DNA from: Petrotoga olearia DSM 13574
GTDB lineage: Bacteria; Thermotogota; Thermotogae; Petrotogales; Petrotogaceae
Assembly (NCBI RefSeq): GCF_002895525.1
Contig: NZ_AZRL01000022.1
Coordinates: 62,001-126,000 of the forward strand
Length of the DNA: 64,000 bases
Reading direction: 5' to 3'
Within the stretch, counting starts at the first letter, position 1. Every line of letters starts with the position of its first letter. Shown here one piece after another: positions 33,665 to 42,464 of this stretch. The position numbers were made by a program, and so were the translations under genes. The notes beneath the pieces were generated by a model that had not been told where the DNA came from, searched no databases, and saw nothing but the letters and a program-made list of their open reading frames with translations.

Positions 33665-34418
33665 AGAAAAGCTTTTCAACGTTGCTTTTTATAATCTCTT
33701 TCAAATTTTCAACGTCTATCCCTTTTATTTCTGATATTTTCTCATAAACATACTTTACGTACGTCGGATTGTTTCTTTTTCCCCTGTAAGGTACAGGAGG
33801 TAAAAAAGGCGAATCTGTTTCAGGTAAAATTCTTTCAACAGGTGTTTTTTCAACAACTTCCCTCAATTTATTATTTTTTGGATAAGTGATTGGGCCATCA
33901 AACCCTATATATAAACCCAAATCCAAAAATTTCTGAGCCATTTCCCAATCACTTGAAAAGCAATGAACCACACCTTTATACTCAGATAATCCTTTTTTTT
34001 GTAAAAAATTGTATGCCTCATCATACGCATCTCTAATATGAAAAGCTACTGGTAAGCCTACCTCTTTAGCTATATCTAATTGCATATCCAAACTTTTATA
34101 CTGGTCCTGTTTATTAGTTTCCCAATGAAAATCCAATCCAATTTCTCCGATTGCTACAATTTTAGGCTTTCTTGCCAGTTCTTTTATTTCATCTATATCT
34201 GTTTCCTTTAAACCTTCACTTTCGGTGGGATGTATTCCAACAGTTCCAAATATTTTTTCCTTATCTTTTAAGAAATTAACTACATTTTTAGAAGACTCAA
34301 CGTTTATACTAATTTCGATCAACAGATCCAACTCTTCATTAACTTTTTCCAATATCTCTTGCCTATCATCATCAAACTGTTTGAGTAACAAGTGGCAATG
34401 AGTATCAATAAAATTCAA
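33651..34418 (-). CDS. tatD: TatD-family metal-dependent hydrolase (DNase)
   Basis: A 255-aa TIM-barrel hydrolase. FIDTHCHL near the N-terminus supplies two metal His, VAIGEIGLDFHW (about 87-98) the metal Glu, FHIRDA and VVHCFSSD further ligands, and PETDSPFLPP (about 204-213) the catalytic Asp. I start it at TTG 34418, since AAAGGAG is 8 bp before it; GTG 34436 would include the ribosome site. TatD proteins cut DNA 3' ends in repair, although other substrates occur. It converges on fmt. Confidence 0.92.
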   Translation of the reverse strand: MNFIDTHCHLLLKQFDDDRQEILEKVNEELDLLIEISINVESSKNVVNFLKDKEKIFGTVGIHPTESEGLKETDIDEIKELARKPKIVAIGEIGLDFHWETNKQDQYKSLDMQLDIAKEVGLPVAFHIRDAYDEAYNFLQKKGLSEYKGVVHCFSSDWEMAQKFLDLGLYIGFDGPITYPKNNKLREVVEKTPVERILPETDSPFLPPVPYRGKRNNPTYVKYVYEKISEIKGIDVENLKEIIKSNVEKLFFNRG

Positions 34419-34449
34419 TTTATTTACTCCTTTCACAAAATAGAATACA

Positions 34450-34875
34450 CTATCTTCTAAAATTATACAGATTTAGGCCAACTTCTGAATCATAGTTTCT
34501 ATCTACTGTACCCTCTATACTTTCAACTATTACTTCTGCGGTTCCACTGACTATGGCGGAATTCAAATGCCCACCATAAGAATGAAGATCCGAATCTGAG
34601 ATACTTACATGTAAATGCAAATAAGTCTCTCCATCCATAGTAGATATATTTCCTGTGAGATTCAATATTTCGAAGTCTCCTTTAAACTCTTTTGAATAGT
34701 ATTTCTTTTCATGGGTATTGAACAAACCTATTGTTATAACATTCGTTGAACCCAATCCATATATCGTGCCTAATTTTATAGAATTTCTTAAACAAAAGTC
34801 CTTCAACGTTGAAACGATTTCTTCTCCCTTATCTAATCTAACAATGTATTTATTGCCAAATTTAGCAAAATCCAT
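34450..34875 (-). CDS. PPC/DUF296 domain protein
   Basis: A 141-aa protein that is almost entirely a PPC (DUF296) domain: YIVRLDKGEEIVSTLKDF near the N-terminus, then LHLHVSISDSDLHSYGGHL (about 92-110), the metal-ligand-rich core, and GTAEVIVES. Bacterial members form trimers of uncertain function, although some plant versions bind DNA. ATG 34875 is used because AAAGGGGAG precedes it by 6 bp; ATG 34917 has no site. It lies 31 bp upstream of tatD on the same strand. Confidence 0.88.
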   Translation of the reverse strand: MDFAKFGNKYIVRLDKGEEIVSTLKDFCLRNSIKLGTIYGLGSTNVITIGLFNTHEKKYYSKEFKGDFEILNLTGNISTMDGETYLHLHVSISDSDLHSYGGHLNSAIVSGTAEVIVESIEGTVDRNYDSEVGLNLYNFRR

Positions 34876-35075
34876 TGGATACTCCCCTTTCCATTCGATT
34901 AAGTAAAATAATACCACACATTTGTTATGATGGCTTTAAGTAAAAGAAAAACGTTATGAGAGTTGCTTATTAATTTATAATTAATGATTTTTATGATAAA
35001 ATAGTATAAAAGAAGGGGCACTAAAAAGTAAATATAATAATTCTAAAAAGCAACTTACCAAAAAAGGAGAAGAAG

Positions 35076-35909
35076 ATGAAAAAAGCTTTTGTTTTTGATT
35101 TGGATGGAACGCTTTTAAATTCTGAGGTAAGAATTTCACCAAAAACATATCAAGCTCTAAAAAAGTTGAAAGAAGAAGACCATCTTATAATAATAGCAAG
35201 TGGAAGAATGTACGCATCAACTATGTACATCGTTGAAAGTTTTCTCCCTTTTTTGAAAGGGAATGTGATCATTTCCTCCTACAACGGAGGATACATAGTC
35301 GACCTCAATGGAAAAGTAGTCTTTGAAAAGGGTATTTCAAAGGAAAGTGCTGTTAAATGTATAAAATTCCTTAGAGACCTTAATGTTCACAGACACATCT
35401 ATATAAAAGATAAACTTATTTCTGAAATAGACGATAAAGAGATCAGAGATTACTCAAAACACTCATTCGTTGATTATATTCTGGTAGATGATTTAATTGC
35501 TGAAATAGAGAATTCAACTCACCCAACATTAAAGATATTAGCAATTGGAGAGCCTGATAAAATAGACCTTGTTAAAAAATTATCAGAAAAAGAGTTTCAC
35601 AGTGAGTTTAACCTCATGAAATCGTGGGATACTTATTTGGACTTTATACCTTATGGGGTTTCAAAAGGGAATAGTTTAAAGATAATTTCAAAAATGTACA
35701 ACTTAGACCCCAATACCCTATACGTTTTTGGTGATTCCGAAAACGATATAGACATGCTTGAATTAACAAAAAACAGCTTCTCAATGGGAAACGCTAAAGA
35801 AGATGTAAAAAAAGTAGCAAATTATTTGATACCTAGTAACGATGAGGACGGTGTGGCATATGCCATTGAAAAGATACTGGCTGACGATCTCGACAATGTT
35901 AATTCTTAG
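35076..35909 (+). CDS. HAD-superfamily phosphatase, Cof type
   Basis: A 277-aa haloacid dehalogenase-like phosphatase. Motif I FDLDGTLLNS (8-17) has the nucleophile Asp, motif II is in IIASGRMYAS (about 39-48), motif III Lys is in GVSKGNSLK (about 197-205) and motif IV is FGDSENDIDML (about 219-229). The C2B cap (about 85-190) marks the Cof subfamily, which acts on sugar and nucleotide phosphates. AAGGAGAAG lies before the ATG. Its last 50 bp overlap the following GH3-like gene. Confidence 0.9.
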   Translation: MKKAFVFDLDGTLLNSEVRISPKTYQALKKLKEEDHLIIIASGRMYASTMYIVESFLPFLKGNVIISSYNGGYIVDLNGKVVFEKGISKESAVKCIKFLRDLNVHRHIYIKDKLISEIDDKEIRDYSKHSFVDYILVDDLIAEIENSTHPTLKILAIGEPDKIDLVKKLSEKEFHSEFNLMKSWDTYLDFIPYGVSKGNSLKIISKMYNLDPNTLYVFGDSENDIDMLELTKNSFSMGNAKEDVKKVANYLIPSNDEDGVAYAIEKILADDLDNVNS

Positions 35910-36672
35910 CTTTACTTTTGGAAGTATATACGATATAATACAAGGGGATAATCAAATAATTGGAAAATTTTTTCATACGTTAAAAGATATTGAAAATGCA
36001 GAATTAGACCCAAATTACATAGTTGGGTATTTATTGGATTTAAATGAGATAGATCCCGAACTTTGTTATCTTGCGTTAGGATCAGTTAGAAACTTTTCTT
36101 TAATTCAGGATTTTTCAAGAGAATTAGGTTATTACCTTAAAAACTTGGGTATCGATTTCGTCGTGTTTGGGAATTTAATGATTTTGGAAAAAGATGTAAA
36201 CGATCCTTTAAAGTATATTGGAAATTCACCTTATTTGATATCTGAAATCACTTACCGAATGATAAGAGGATTAGAAACAAGTGGTGTTACCCCTGTAATC
36301 ATTGTAACATCTAAAGACGATAGAAACGCAACACAATCTTTACTTCAAAAAAGCGGATCATTTTACACTTATTCAGATCAGATAAAAAATGTAGATCTCT
36401 TTTTTGATAGTAATAATCTTTACCTTCAGAAAAATAATCTATTTTCCCTTCCATGGAATTACGGAAAAGATACTCTAGAAGAAATTATTCAAGAAATTTT
36501 TAACAATAGCATTATTTTAACGGGATGGCGTGATGAAGGAGAAAACTTATTATATAGAAAAATAAATTCTACAGATATAAAATCAGTAACCTATTTTTCT
36601 AAATCAGTGGAAAAAAATGCAAGGAAGGTCTTTTCTGGTGAATTACTACCTACCGGAAATAAAAATTGGTAA
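35860..36672 (+). CDS. GH3/NagZ-like exported protein lacking the catalytic motif
   Basis: A 270-aa protein with a probable signal peptide (KRY followed by a hydrophobic stretch to about residue 24). The part ELGYYLKNLGIDFVVFGNLM... IGNSPYLISEITYRMIRGLETSGVTPVI recalls the NagZ/GH3 stretch xELRxxGIDxNFAPVxD...GxDPxLVxxxxxAxIxGLQxxGV. Where NagZ has KHFPGHG, this protein has IVTSKDDRN, so the substrate-binding Lys-His is lost, and no nucleophile KxSDD-type motif follows. It is probably a pseudoenzyme or binding protein. The start is uncertain: ATG 35860 gives the signal peptide, 35842 and 35896 are alternatives. It overlaps the HAD gene and is 33 bp before murA. Confidence 0.55.
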   Translation: MPLKRYWLTISTMLILSFTFGSIYDIIQGDNQIIGKFFHTLKDIENAELDPNYIVGYLLDLNEIDPELCYLALGSVRNFSLIQDFSRELGYYLKNLGIDFVVFGNLMILEKDVNDPLKYIGNSPYLISEITYRMIRGLETSGVTPVIIVTSKDDRNATQSLLQKSGSFYTYSDQIKNVDLFFDSNNLYLQKNNLFSLPWNYGKDTLEEIIQEIFNNSIILTGWRDEGENLLYRKINSTDIKSVTYFSKSVEKNARKVFSGELLPTGNKNW

Positions 36673-36705
36673 ACGTTCTTTCATTATTTCTTAGGGGGGC
36701 TAAAA

Positions 36706-37998
36706 TTGAAAAGTATTGGTTTAGATACATCTGGAAAAATGATCGTAAAAGGACCTCAAAAGGCAAGAGGCATATTGACTGTTTCTGGCTCAAAAAACGC
36801 AGTTCTACCAATTATGGGAGCCTCTATACTCACCGATGATGATATTGAGTTAAGGAACGTCCCAGATTTAGCTGACGTTAGAACTATGATTGAAATACTA
36901 GAAAGTGCAGGGAAAGTAATAGAACGTTTCGATGATCAACTTATAATTAAAAGCTCTGGAACTATCAATTCTGAGATTCCCTATGAACCCGTAAGGAAAA
37001 TGAGGGCTTCTTTCAACGTTTACGGCCCATTAACCCTTAGAAATGGTTATGCGAAAGTCGCCCTTCCAGGTGGATGTTCTATCGGTGCAAGGCCTGTGGA
37101 CTTTCATTTAGAGGGTTTAAAGAAGTTGGGAATAGAAAGTACGATCGAACACGGTTTCGTAACCAGTAAATTGAACAATCCCAATAGCCTAATAAATATA
37201 TCTTTACCTTTTCCAAGTGTTGGAGCCACAGAACATGTCTTAACCACCGCTTGTTTACTGGAAGGAGTAAAAACGACTATATCTAATTGTGCCATCGAAC
37301 CAGAGGTAACAGATTTGGTTAACTTTTTAAACAGAATGGGAGCCAAAATTACAGGTGGGGGAACCTCAATATTGAAAATCGAAGGGGTAAAAAAACTATC
37401 AGGTATAAAATATACTATAATTCCTGACAGAATTGAAGCAGGCACCTATATCATACTAGGAAAACTCATAGGCGAAAAACTAACCATACAAAATGTATCT
37501 GCTGAGCATCTAAATAGTTTATTCTCCGTATTCGAAAATATAGGAAGCCCGATAGATTACGACGAGAAAAAAAGAGAAGTAAAAGTAGTTGAAACTCCTC
37601 TGGATACATTGAACAGTATCAGCATGGAGACATCCCCTTTTCCAGGATTTCCAACAGATTTACAGCCTCAGATCACTACATTTTTATCCTTGGTCCCGGG
37701 AAGGTCTACAATAACCGAAACCGTATTTAAAAGCAGATTTTATCACATTGACGAGTTGAACAGAATGGGAGCTAAGATTAGAGTAGAAGACAATACTGCA
37801 ATTATAGAAGGGGTAAACAAACTATCAGGAGCACCTGTAGAAGCTACAGACCTAAGGGCCGCTGCAGCCTTACTTATAGCAGGACTCGTCGCAGAAGGAG
37901 AAACAATTATCTCAAATGTGGATCATATCTTTAGAGGATACGAAAACATACACGAAAAATTAGAACAAGTAGGTATAGATTTAATTTACGAAAAATAG
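36706..37998 (+). CDS. murA: UDP-N-acetylglucosamine 1-carboxyvinyltransferase
   Basis: A 430-aa enzyme for the first committed step of peptidoglycan synthesis, joining enolpyruvate from PEP to UDP-GlcNAc. Substrate motifs are SGSKNAVLPIMGASIL (about 26-41), RKMRASFNVYGPL (about 101-113) and the active-site Cys124 in LPGGCSIGARPVD. Having Cys rather than Asp at this place predicts fosfomycin-sensitive chemistry. TTG start with AGGGGGGC just upstream. It ends at a strong bidirectional terminator. Confidence 0.95.
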   Translation: MKSIGLDTSGKMIVKGPQKARGILTVSGSKNAVLPIMGASILTDDDIELRNVPDLADVRTMIEILESAGKVIERFDDQLIIKSSGTINSEIPYEPVRKMRASFNVYGPLTLRNGYAKVALPGGCSIGARPVDFHLEGLKKLGIESTIEHGFVTSKLNNPNSLINISLPFPSVGATEHVLTTACLLEGVKTTISNCAIEPEVTDLVNFLNRMGAKITGGGTSILKIEGVKKLSGIKYTIIPDRIEAGTYIILGKLIGEKLTIQNVSAEHLNSLFSVFENIGSPIDYDEKKREVKVVETPLDTLNSISMETSPFPGFPTDLQPQITTFLSLVPGRSTITETVFKSRFYHIDELNRMGAKIRVEDNTAIIEGVNKLSGAPVEATDLRAAAALLIAGLVAEGETIISNVDHIFRGYENIHEKLEQVGIDLIYEK

Positions 37999-38018
37999 AT
38001 TTCTTTCCTATAACTTCA

Positions 38019-38048
38019 AAAAAGCTGGCTTTAAAAAGCCAGCTTTTT
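38019..38048. terminator. Bidirectional terminator between murA and the toga barrel gene
   Basis: AAAAAGCTGGCTTT pairs perfectly with AAAGCCAGCTTTTT (14 bp, 2-nt formal loop). T-runs lie on both sides, serving murA (+) and the gene ending at 38064 (-). Confidence 0.9.
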
Positions 38049-38063
38049 GGTTTATCAGTCATC

Positions 38064-39398
38064 TTAGAATTCAAATTCAGCTTTTAGGTATAGATACCAA
38101 TGTAAGTCTGATAATTCATTTGCTCCGTTCACATTACCGTAAGCGTCCCAAGTTTCATTACCAAGGTGAGCTCCGGCAGATACATTCTCACTGAAAGCAT
38201 AAGAAACTTCACCCATATAAGCTATTGGATTTTCTTCCTGTTCTCCATCTTTGAAGAAATAGTAAACATCAGCCTTTAAAGTTACAGGAACTTCAGCCAT
38301 GCCATAAGTTAAATATCCATGAGGTGTAATAGATAATGTACTTGCAAAGTCAGTTAAATCAGCAACTTTGACTGGGACTTCTACTCCTGCAAAACTTAAA
38401 TCTGAAATAGCGTATTCAACGGATGGAGTAAGAGACATGGAATACACAGGTGTTGCTTCTAACAAATCAATTGTGAATGTATCAGTTAACTTAACTGTCA
38501 ACGGGGCCTCAAGATAGCTTAAATCTACTCCTGCTGTGACTTTTTGTGTGTCGGGCCAACTTATAGTTTTACGTACATCCTTACTGGATTCTTCTGCATA
38601 AACTGTTTCTAGGTTATTCTGCCATGTGAAACCAACGTGAGGTGTTACTGTGAATGCTTCCATTTCATATGGGTATTTATAAGCTGCATTTACCCTATAT
38701 GCTGTAGCGGATGAAGCATCGCCAGAAAGATCTTCAAAATTCAACATGCCAAAAACCACATCAGCACTTAAACTTCCCGGAACTGGTACTTCTGTTACTT
38801 TTCCTTCAATGGTAACTCTGTTGTTAGTAGAATCTTCAAATTTGAAAGCACCAGCAACAAGTCCTTTTACCCCACTTACGTCGAGGTCGTAACTAGCACC
38901 AAAAATCCAACCTCCAGGAAAAGCTAAATCTCCTGTAGCGTGCTCGGTAACTTCGTTACCTTTTAAGTCCGCTAATACTAAATTAACCCCGTAATCTGTC
39001 AAACCGAGTTTTAAAGAGCCTTCAGCACTAGTAAATCGGCTTATGGTGTAGTTACTTAAAGCTATCACTTTTGGTTCGAATCTTAATAACCATGCTTCTT
39101 CTTCATATTGAACATAGTCTAAGGATAATGTTGGGCTTACATCGGTAACATAGCCCGAGGCATCTTTAGTGACATTTAGAGGTGAAAGTGTAAACCCCGC
39201 TGTTAAAGTTGCCGGAAATGTTGTAAGGAACTCAACATCCATACTAATATCTGCGTCCAGCATTGCTTCGATATCCAACGCACTTTCATCCATCTTAAAT
39301 TCAAAACCTGCCGTTCCACTAACATCAAATACTGGCTCCACTGCAAAAAGTGCCAGTGACGCAAAAACTACCAACAAAGACAATAAAACTTTCTTCAT
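38064..39398 (-). CDS. Toga outer-sheath beta-barrel protein (Omp-beta-like)
   Basis: A 444-aa exported protein: signal peptide 1-19 (LLSLLVVFASLALFA), then a long beta-rich chain of alternating hydrophobic residues with many aromatic turns, ending YLYLKAEFEF with a C-terminal Phe as in outer-membrane barrels. Domains include FDVSGTAGFEFKMDE near the start of the mature part and repeating strands such as KVTAGVDLSYLEAPLTVKLTD. It lies 102 bp downstream of the Omp-alpha-like gene, matching the pairing of anchor and porin-like sheath protein known in Thermotoga. A porin role is inferred. Confidence 0.75.
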   Translation of the reverse strand: MKKVLLSLLVVFASLALFAVEPVFDVSGTAGFEFKMDESALDIEAMLDADISMDVEFLTTFPATLTAGFTLSPLNVTKDASGYVTDVSPTLSLDYVQYEEEAWLLRFEPKVIALSNYTISRFTSAEGSLKLGLTDYGVNLVLADLKGNEVTEHATGDLAFPGGWIFGASYDLDVSGVKGLVAGAFKFEDSTNNRVTIEGKVTEVPVPGSLSADVVFGMLNFEDLSGDASSATAYRVNAAYKYPYEMEAFTVTPHVGFTWQNNLETVYAEESSKDVRKTISWPDTQKVTAGVDLSYLEAPLTVKLTDTFTIDLLEATPVYSMSLTPSVEYAISDLSFAGVEVPVKVADLTDFASTLSITPHGYLTYGMAEVPVTLKADVYYFFKDGEQEENPIAYMGEVSYAFSENVSAGAHLGNETWDAYGNVNGANELSDLHWYLYLKAEFEF

Positions 39399-39500
39399 AC
39401 AAAAACCCCCTTCTACTTTTGATTTAATTTTTTAAAAATCTTTACTATTATAGCAAACATCCACACTACTTGTCAATATAAATCTGTTATTTCATAGTAT

Positions 39501-40457
39501 TTATTGGGGCATAAAAATACCAATAGCACCTAAAATAACTCCTAAACCCGCTAATAACCATAGCATTGTGTTATCTTTAGCCTTTGCTATTTCTGCGTTT
39601 TGAGCTTCAACTACTTGACTTAACTCTGTTATTTTTGCTTCGTTAGAAGCGGCTTTTTTTGAAAGATCTGGTAAAGCCTTAACAAACATCTGATTTATTT
39701 CAGCTGTCCTTTTGACTTCTGCCAAATCTTGAGACAAAGATGCGATTTGTTCTTCGTTTGTAGATACCCTGTTGGTTAATCCGTCTATCTTGTCGTAAGT
39801 ATCGTATTTGAGATTCAAATGTTGCTTTGCCATACTTGTTTTGAATTCTTCGAGCGAAGCAATCCTTTCTTGGTTTGAAGCCACTTTTTGTGAAAGTGAG
39901 GGTAATGCTTTGACAAACATTTGATTTTGTTCCGCTAAACTCTTTGTTTCTTTCACAGTTACCTCTAACTTACTAACTGTTGCTTTTAACCCAGATACAT
40001 CCTGACTAACTGCCAACAAATCAGTCTCTAAAGCGTCTCCCATGTTTTTGGCTCTGTAGGCTGTCTTTTTGACATCTTGATAAGTTGCCTGCAAATCGGA
40101 TAAAAGGTCATCCGCTTGTAACTGCTCATTCAATGAATTAAACTGACTTTCAACGTTATTTACTTTCTTTGAGAGATCTCCTACTTTGGCTTCCAAATAG
40201 GACAAATCACTCGTCTTTGCAATTTCAGGAGAGTTCTCTAAATAAGTTACCAACCTCGACATCCAAACTGCTGCATCTGACCTCGTTAAAGGTTCATAAC
40301 CTCTAAAGGTTGGTTCGTCTACAGGAATTACACCTTTTTCAACTAGCTTCATAACGTAATCATACGCCCAGTGATCTTCTCCTACATCAGTGAAGCCGAG
40401 TGAAAAGGTAGAAACCACAAATACCATTACTACAAAAAAAGCAAGCGTTTTCTTCAT
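39501..40457 (-). CDS. Toga anchor protein with SLH domain (Omp-alpha-like)
   Basis: A 318-aa exported protein: signal peptide 1-20, one SLH module (FTDVGEDHWAYDYVMKLVEKG to about residue 75), a coiled coil (about 90-285) that contains two near repeats of NQMFVKALPSLSQK(V/A)ASN(Q/E), and a C-terminal hydrophobic anchor LWLLAGLGVILGAIGIF. This matches Omp-alpha, which links the cell wall to the outer sheath. A promoter (40524-40552) lies just after tyrS. The barrel gene follows. Confidence 0.85.
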   Translation of the reverse strand: MKKTLAFFVVMVFVVSTFSLGFTDVGEDHWAYDYVMKLVEKGVIPVDEPTFRGYEPLTRSDAAVWMSRLVTYLENSPEIAKTSDLSYLEAKVGDLSKKVNNVESQFNSLNEQLQADDLLSDLQATYQDVKKTAYRAKNMGDALETDLLAVSQDVSGLKATVSKLEVTVKETKSLAEQNQMFVKALPSLSQKVASNQERIASLEEFKTSMAKQHLNLKYDTYDKIDGLTNRVSTNEEQIASLSQDLAEVKRTAEINQMFVKALPDLSKKAASNEAKITELSQVVEAQNAEIAKAKDNTMLWLLAGLGVILGAIGIFMPQ

Positions 40458-40523
40458 TCTTCCTTACCCCCTTTTATGATTTTGATTTGGTAAAAAACAC
40501 TTCTTTCAGAAAACCGTCACTAT

Positions 40524-40552
40524 ATTATACTATATTTAATGAAATTTTGCAA
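40524..40552 (-). promoter_or_regulatory. Promoter of the toga anchor/barrel genes
   Basis: On the minus strand TTGCAA (40552-40547), a 17-bp spacer and TATAAT (40529-40524) stand right after the tyrS stop codon, giving a leader of about 60 nt before the anchor gene's ATG. Confidence 0.7.
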
Positions 40553-40555
40553 AAT

Positions 40556-41749
40556 CTATTTAATCTTTTTTATTTTAAAATAACTTTTTTTCCCAACTCT
40601 TAATATAGCTCCATCCTCACAATCAAGGATCTGTTTGAAATCATTTATTTTTTTGTCGTTGATTCTGATAGCCCCTTGGTTTATAGCCCTCTTTATTTCA
40701 CTGTTACTATCGTAAACTTCGGTCTTTGAAACTATATCTAAAATTGTTTCTCCACTTTTTACTTTAATCTCTGGCAAATCTTCTGGCATTTCTCTTTTTT
40801 GAAAGATCGAGACAAAGTTTTGCTTGGCCTTTTCTGCTTCATCCTTATTATATAGCATAGTAACTATTTCTTCTGCTAATATCATTTTAATATCTCGAGG
40901 ATTCGCTTCTCCACTTTTCATTATTTCTTCAAAATTTTGTATTTTCTCTTTTGAAATATCTGTTAAATATCTCATATACTTAATAATAAGATGATCAGGA
41001 ATAGACATAACTTTACCAACAATATCTTTTGGAGAATCGTTAAAAGCTATATAGTTGTCATAACTTTTACTCATCTTTAAGTATCCATCTGTTCCCTCAA
41101 TTAATGGCATAGTAAGCACGACTTGAGGTGATTGGCCAAACTCCTCTTGGAGCTTTCTTCCCACTAAAAGATTGAAAAGTTGATCTGTACCTCCAAGTTC
41201 CACATCAGCTTCGATAACAATAGAATCATACGCCTGAGCTAAAGGATACAAAAATTCAGATATGCTTATAGGCTGATTTTCTTTTAACCTTTTATTGAAA
41301 TCGTCTCTTTCGAGCATCCTAGCAACGGTATACCTTGATGATAAGTTAATCACATCAGCAAAAGATAATTTGGAGAGCCATTCACTGTTATATTTTACTA
41401 CAGTTTTATCGGGATGGAGAATTCTAAAAGCTTGTTCAACATATGTCTTAGAGTTTTCTAGCACTTCATCTTCAGAAAGTAGAGGTCTAGTTTTTGACCT
41501 TCCGGAAGGGTCGCCTATTCTTGCGGTGAAATCACCAATTATCAAATAAACTATATGACCAAACTCTTGAAACTGTTTTAACTTTCTTAAAACAACAGCG
41601 TGTCCTAAATGAAGATCTGGCCTTGAGGGATCTACGCCTAATTTAACTTTTAACTGCCCTTTTTTTCTCATTTTATTCAATAAATCTTCTACTGTAATAA
41701 GGTCGACAGAATTTTCTTGTATGATTTTAAGTTGGTCTTGCGGGCTCAA
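40556..41749 (-). CDS. tyrS: Tyrosyl-tRNA synthetase
   Basis: A 397-aa class I synthetase. HLGHAVVLRK (about 47-56) is the HIGH motif, KMSKSYDNYI (about 226-235) the KMSKS motif, IGDFTARIGDPSGRSKTRP (about 71-89) the tyrosine/ATP region, and the C-terminal S4 RNA-binding domain occupies about 335-397. Motif form and length fit the TyrZ-like branch found in Thermotogota. It lies 15 bp downstream of secG on the same strand. Confidence 0.95.
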   Translation of the reverse strand: MSPQDQLKIIQENSVDLITVEDLLNKMRKKGQLKVKLGVDPSRPDLHLGHAVVLRKLKQFQEFGHIVYLIIGDFTARIGDPSGRSKTRPLLSEDEVLENSKTYVEQAFRILHPDKTVVKYNSEWLSKLSFADVINLSSRYTVARMLERDDFNKRLKENQPISISEFLYPLAQAYDSIVIEADVELGGTDQLFNLLVGRKLQEEFGQSPQVVLTMPLIEGTDGYLKMSKSYDNYIAFNDSPKDIVGKVMSIPDHLIIKYMRYLTDISKEKIQNFEEIMKSGEANPRDIKMILAEEIVTMLYNKDEAEKAKQNFVSIFQKREMPEDLPEIKVKSGETILDIVSKTEVYDSNSEIKRAINQGAIRINDKKINDFKQILDCEDGAILRVGKKSYFKIKKIK

Positions 41750-41764
41750 ATATTGGATCCTCCT

Positions 41765-42001
41765 TTAAGCTATTATCCATGTTACCAAAAAACAGTTTAT
41801 CATAAAGAGTATACCAAAAGTTAGAGCAATTTTGGAACTTTTATCTAACCCTTTCTCTCGGCCAAAATTGGTAGCCGAACCTCCGGCACCAAATGCACCA
41901 CCTATTTCACTATTTTTTTGCATTCTTTGCAGTGCAAAGTAGATTACTCCCAAGGCTAAAATGATATGAATAATTATAAGCAAGATACCTAGAAACCCCA
42001 T
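41765..42001 (-). CDS. secG: Preprotein translocase subunit SecG
   Basis: A 78-aa membrane protein with two hydrophobic helices (about 2-24 and 56-77) and the SecG signature loop GGAFGAGGSATNFG between them. It is the small non-essential subunit of the SecYEG channel. Start ATG 42001 follows AGAGGAGG; the longer frame (42052) adds an unlikely basic N-terminus. tyrS follows by 15 bp. Confidence 0.92.
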   Translation of the reverse strand: MGFLGILLIIIHIILALGVIYFALQRMQKNSEIGGAFGAGGSATNFGREKGLDKSSKIALTFGILFMINCFLVTWIIA

Positions 42002-42130
42002 AAATTTCCTCCTCTTTAAAATATTGATTATCAATAAAAATTTATGATTCATTTTTTATTATATCATACGAAATAACGTTATGCAAACCTTTTTTAAATT
42101 TCTTAAAATAGAGAAAAATGGAGCTTTTCT

Positions 42131-42212
42131 CACTTAATCGATAATAATTGCTCATAATCGTCTGTAATCAAGAATAATTTGATTAGCTTTTTTAAATGCA
42201 AAGAGATAAAAT
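42131..42212 (+). promoter_or_regulatory. Promoter with 10-bp-phased TAATCR boxes (array 2)
   Basis: Boxes TAATCG, TAATTG, TAATCG, TAATCA and TAATTT begin at 42135, 42145, 42155, 42165 and 42175. The next register (42185-42190, AGCTTT) is in the -35 place and, after 16 bp, TAAAAT (42207-42212) is the -10. The poor -35 suggests strong dependence on an activator. The direction is toward the LacI gene and pullulanase. Confidence 0.75.
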
Positions 42213-42227
42213 AAGATTGAGTAAAAA

Positions 42228-42243
42228 AAGGAAACGGTTCCTT
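42228..42243 (+). promoter_or_regulatory. LacI-type operator candidate
   Basis: AAGGAAACGGTTCCTT is an inverted repeat (AAGGAA/TTCCTT around ACGG) with the central CG typical of LacI/CcpA operators. It lies 16 bp after the -10 of array 2, where a repressor would block transcription; autoregulation by the downstream LacI protein is inferred. Confidence 0.65.
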
Positions 42244-42310
42244 TATTTGTTAATAAGTATTACACGCTTTTCATAATAATTATTAATGTTCTTTAGCTCC
42301 ACTAAAAAAT

Positions 42311-42337
42311 TTGTTCCCCAATTTATTATGGTATAAT
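42311..42337 (+). promoter_or_regulatory. Second promoter candidate upstream of the LacI gene
   Basis: TTGTTC (42311-42316), a 15-bp spacer and TATAAT (42332-42337). The transcript would start near 42344, just before the structured leader at 42355-42431. Confidence 0.5.
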
Positions 42338-42354
42338 AAAAAATAAAAATTATC

Positions 42355-42431
42355 ATATACAGGTACCTTCCTTAGAAAGGCTGGCTGCTGTGCGAAGGAG
42401 CACTGTATATAAGTTTTAGAACTTCTAAAAC
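42355..42431 (+). other. Structured 5' leader of the LacI gene
   Basis: ATATACAG (42355-42362) pairs with CTGTATAT (42403-42410), closing a junction that can hold CCTT...AAGG (42365-42379) and GTGC/GCAC (42390-42403) hairpins. Next, GTTTTAGAA and TTCTAAAAC (42413-42431) form a second palindrome. No T-run follows. I do not recognise a known riboswitch class. Confidence 0.5.
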
Positions 42432-42464
42432 CCATATATAAAATTAAGACTTGAGGTGAATAAT

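Noticed and set aside
42355-42431. Known riboswitch class, for example the glutamine type (GAAGGA-like segment)
   Set aside because: Only a short word matches; the conserved ACGGAAGUAGG-type core and pairing pattern are absent.
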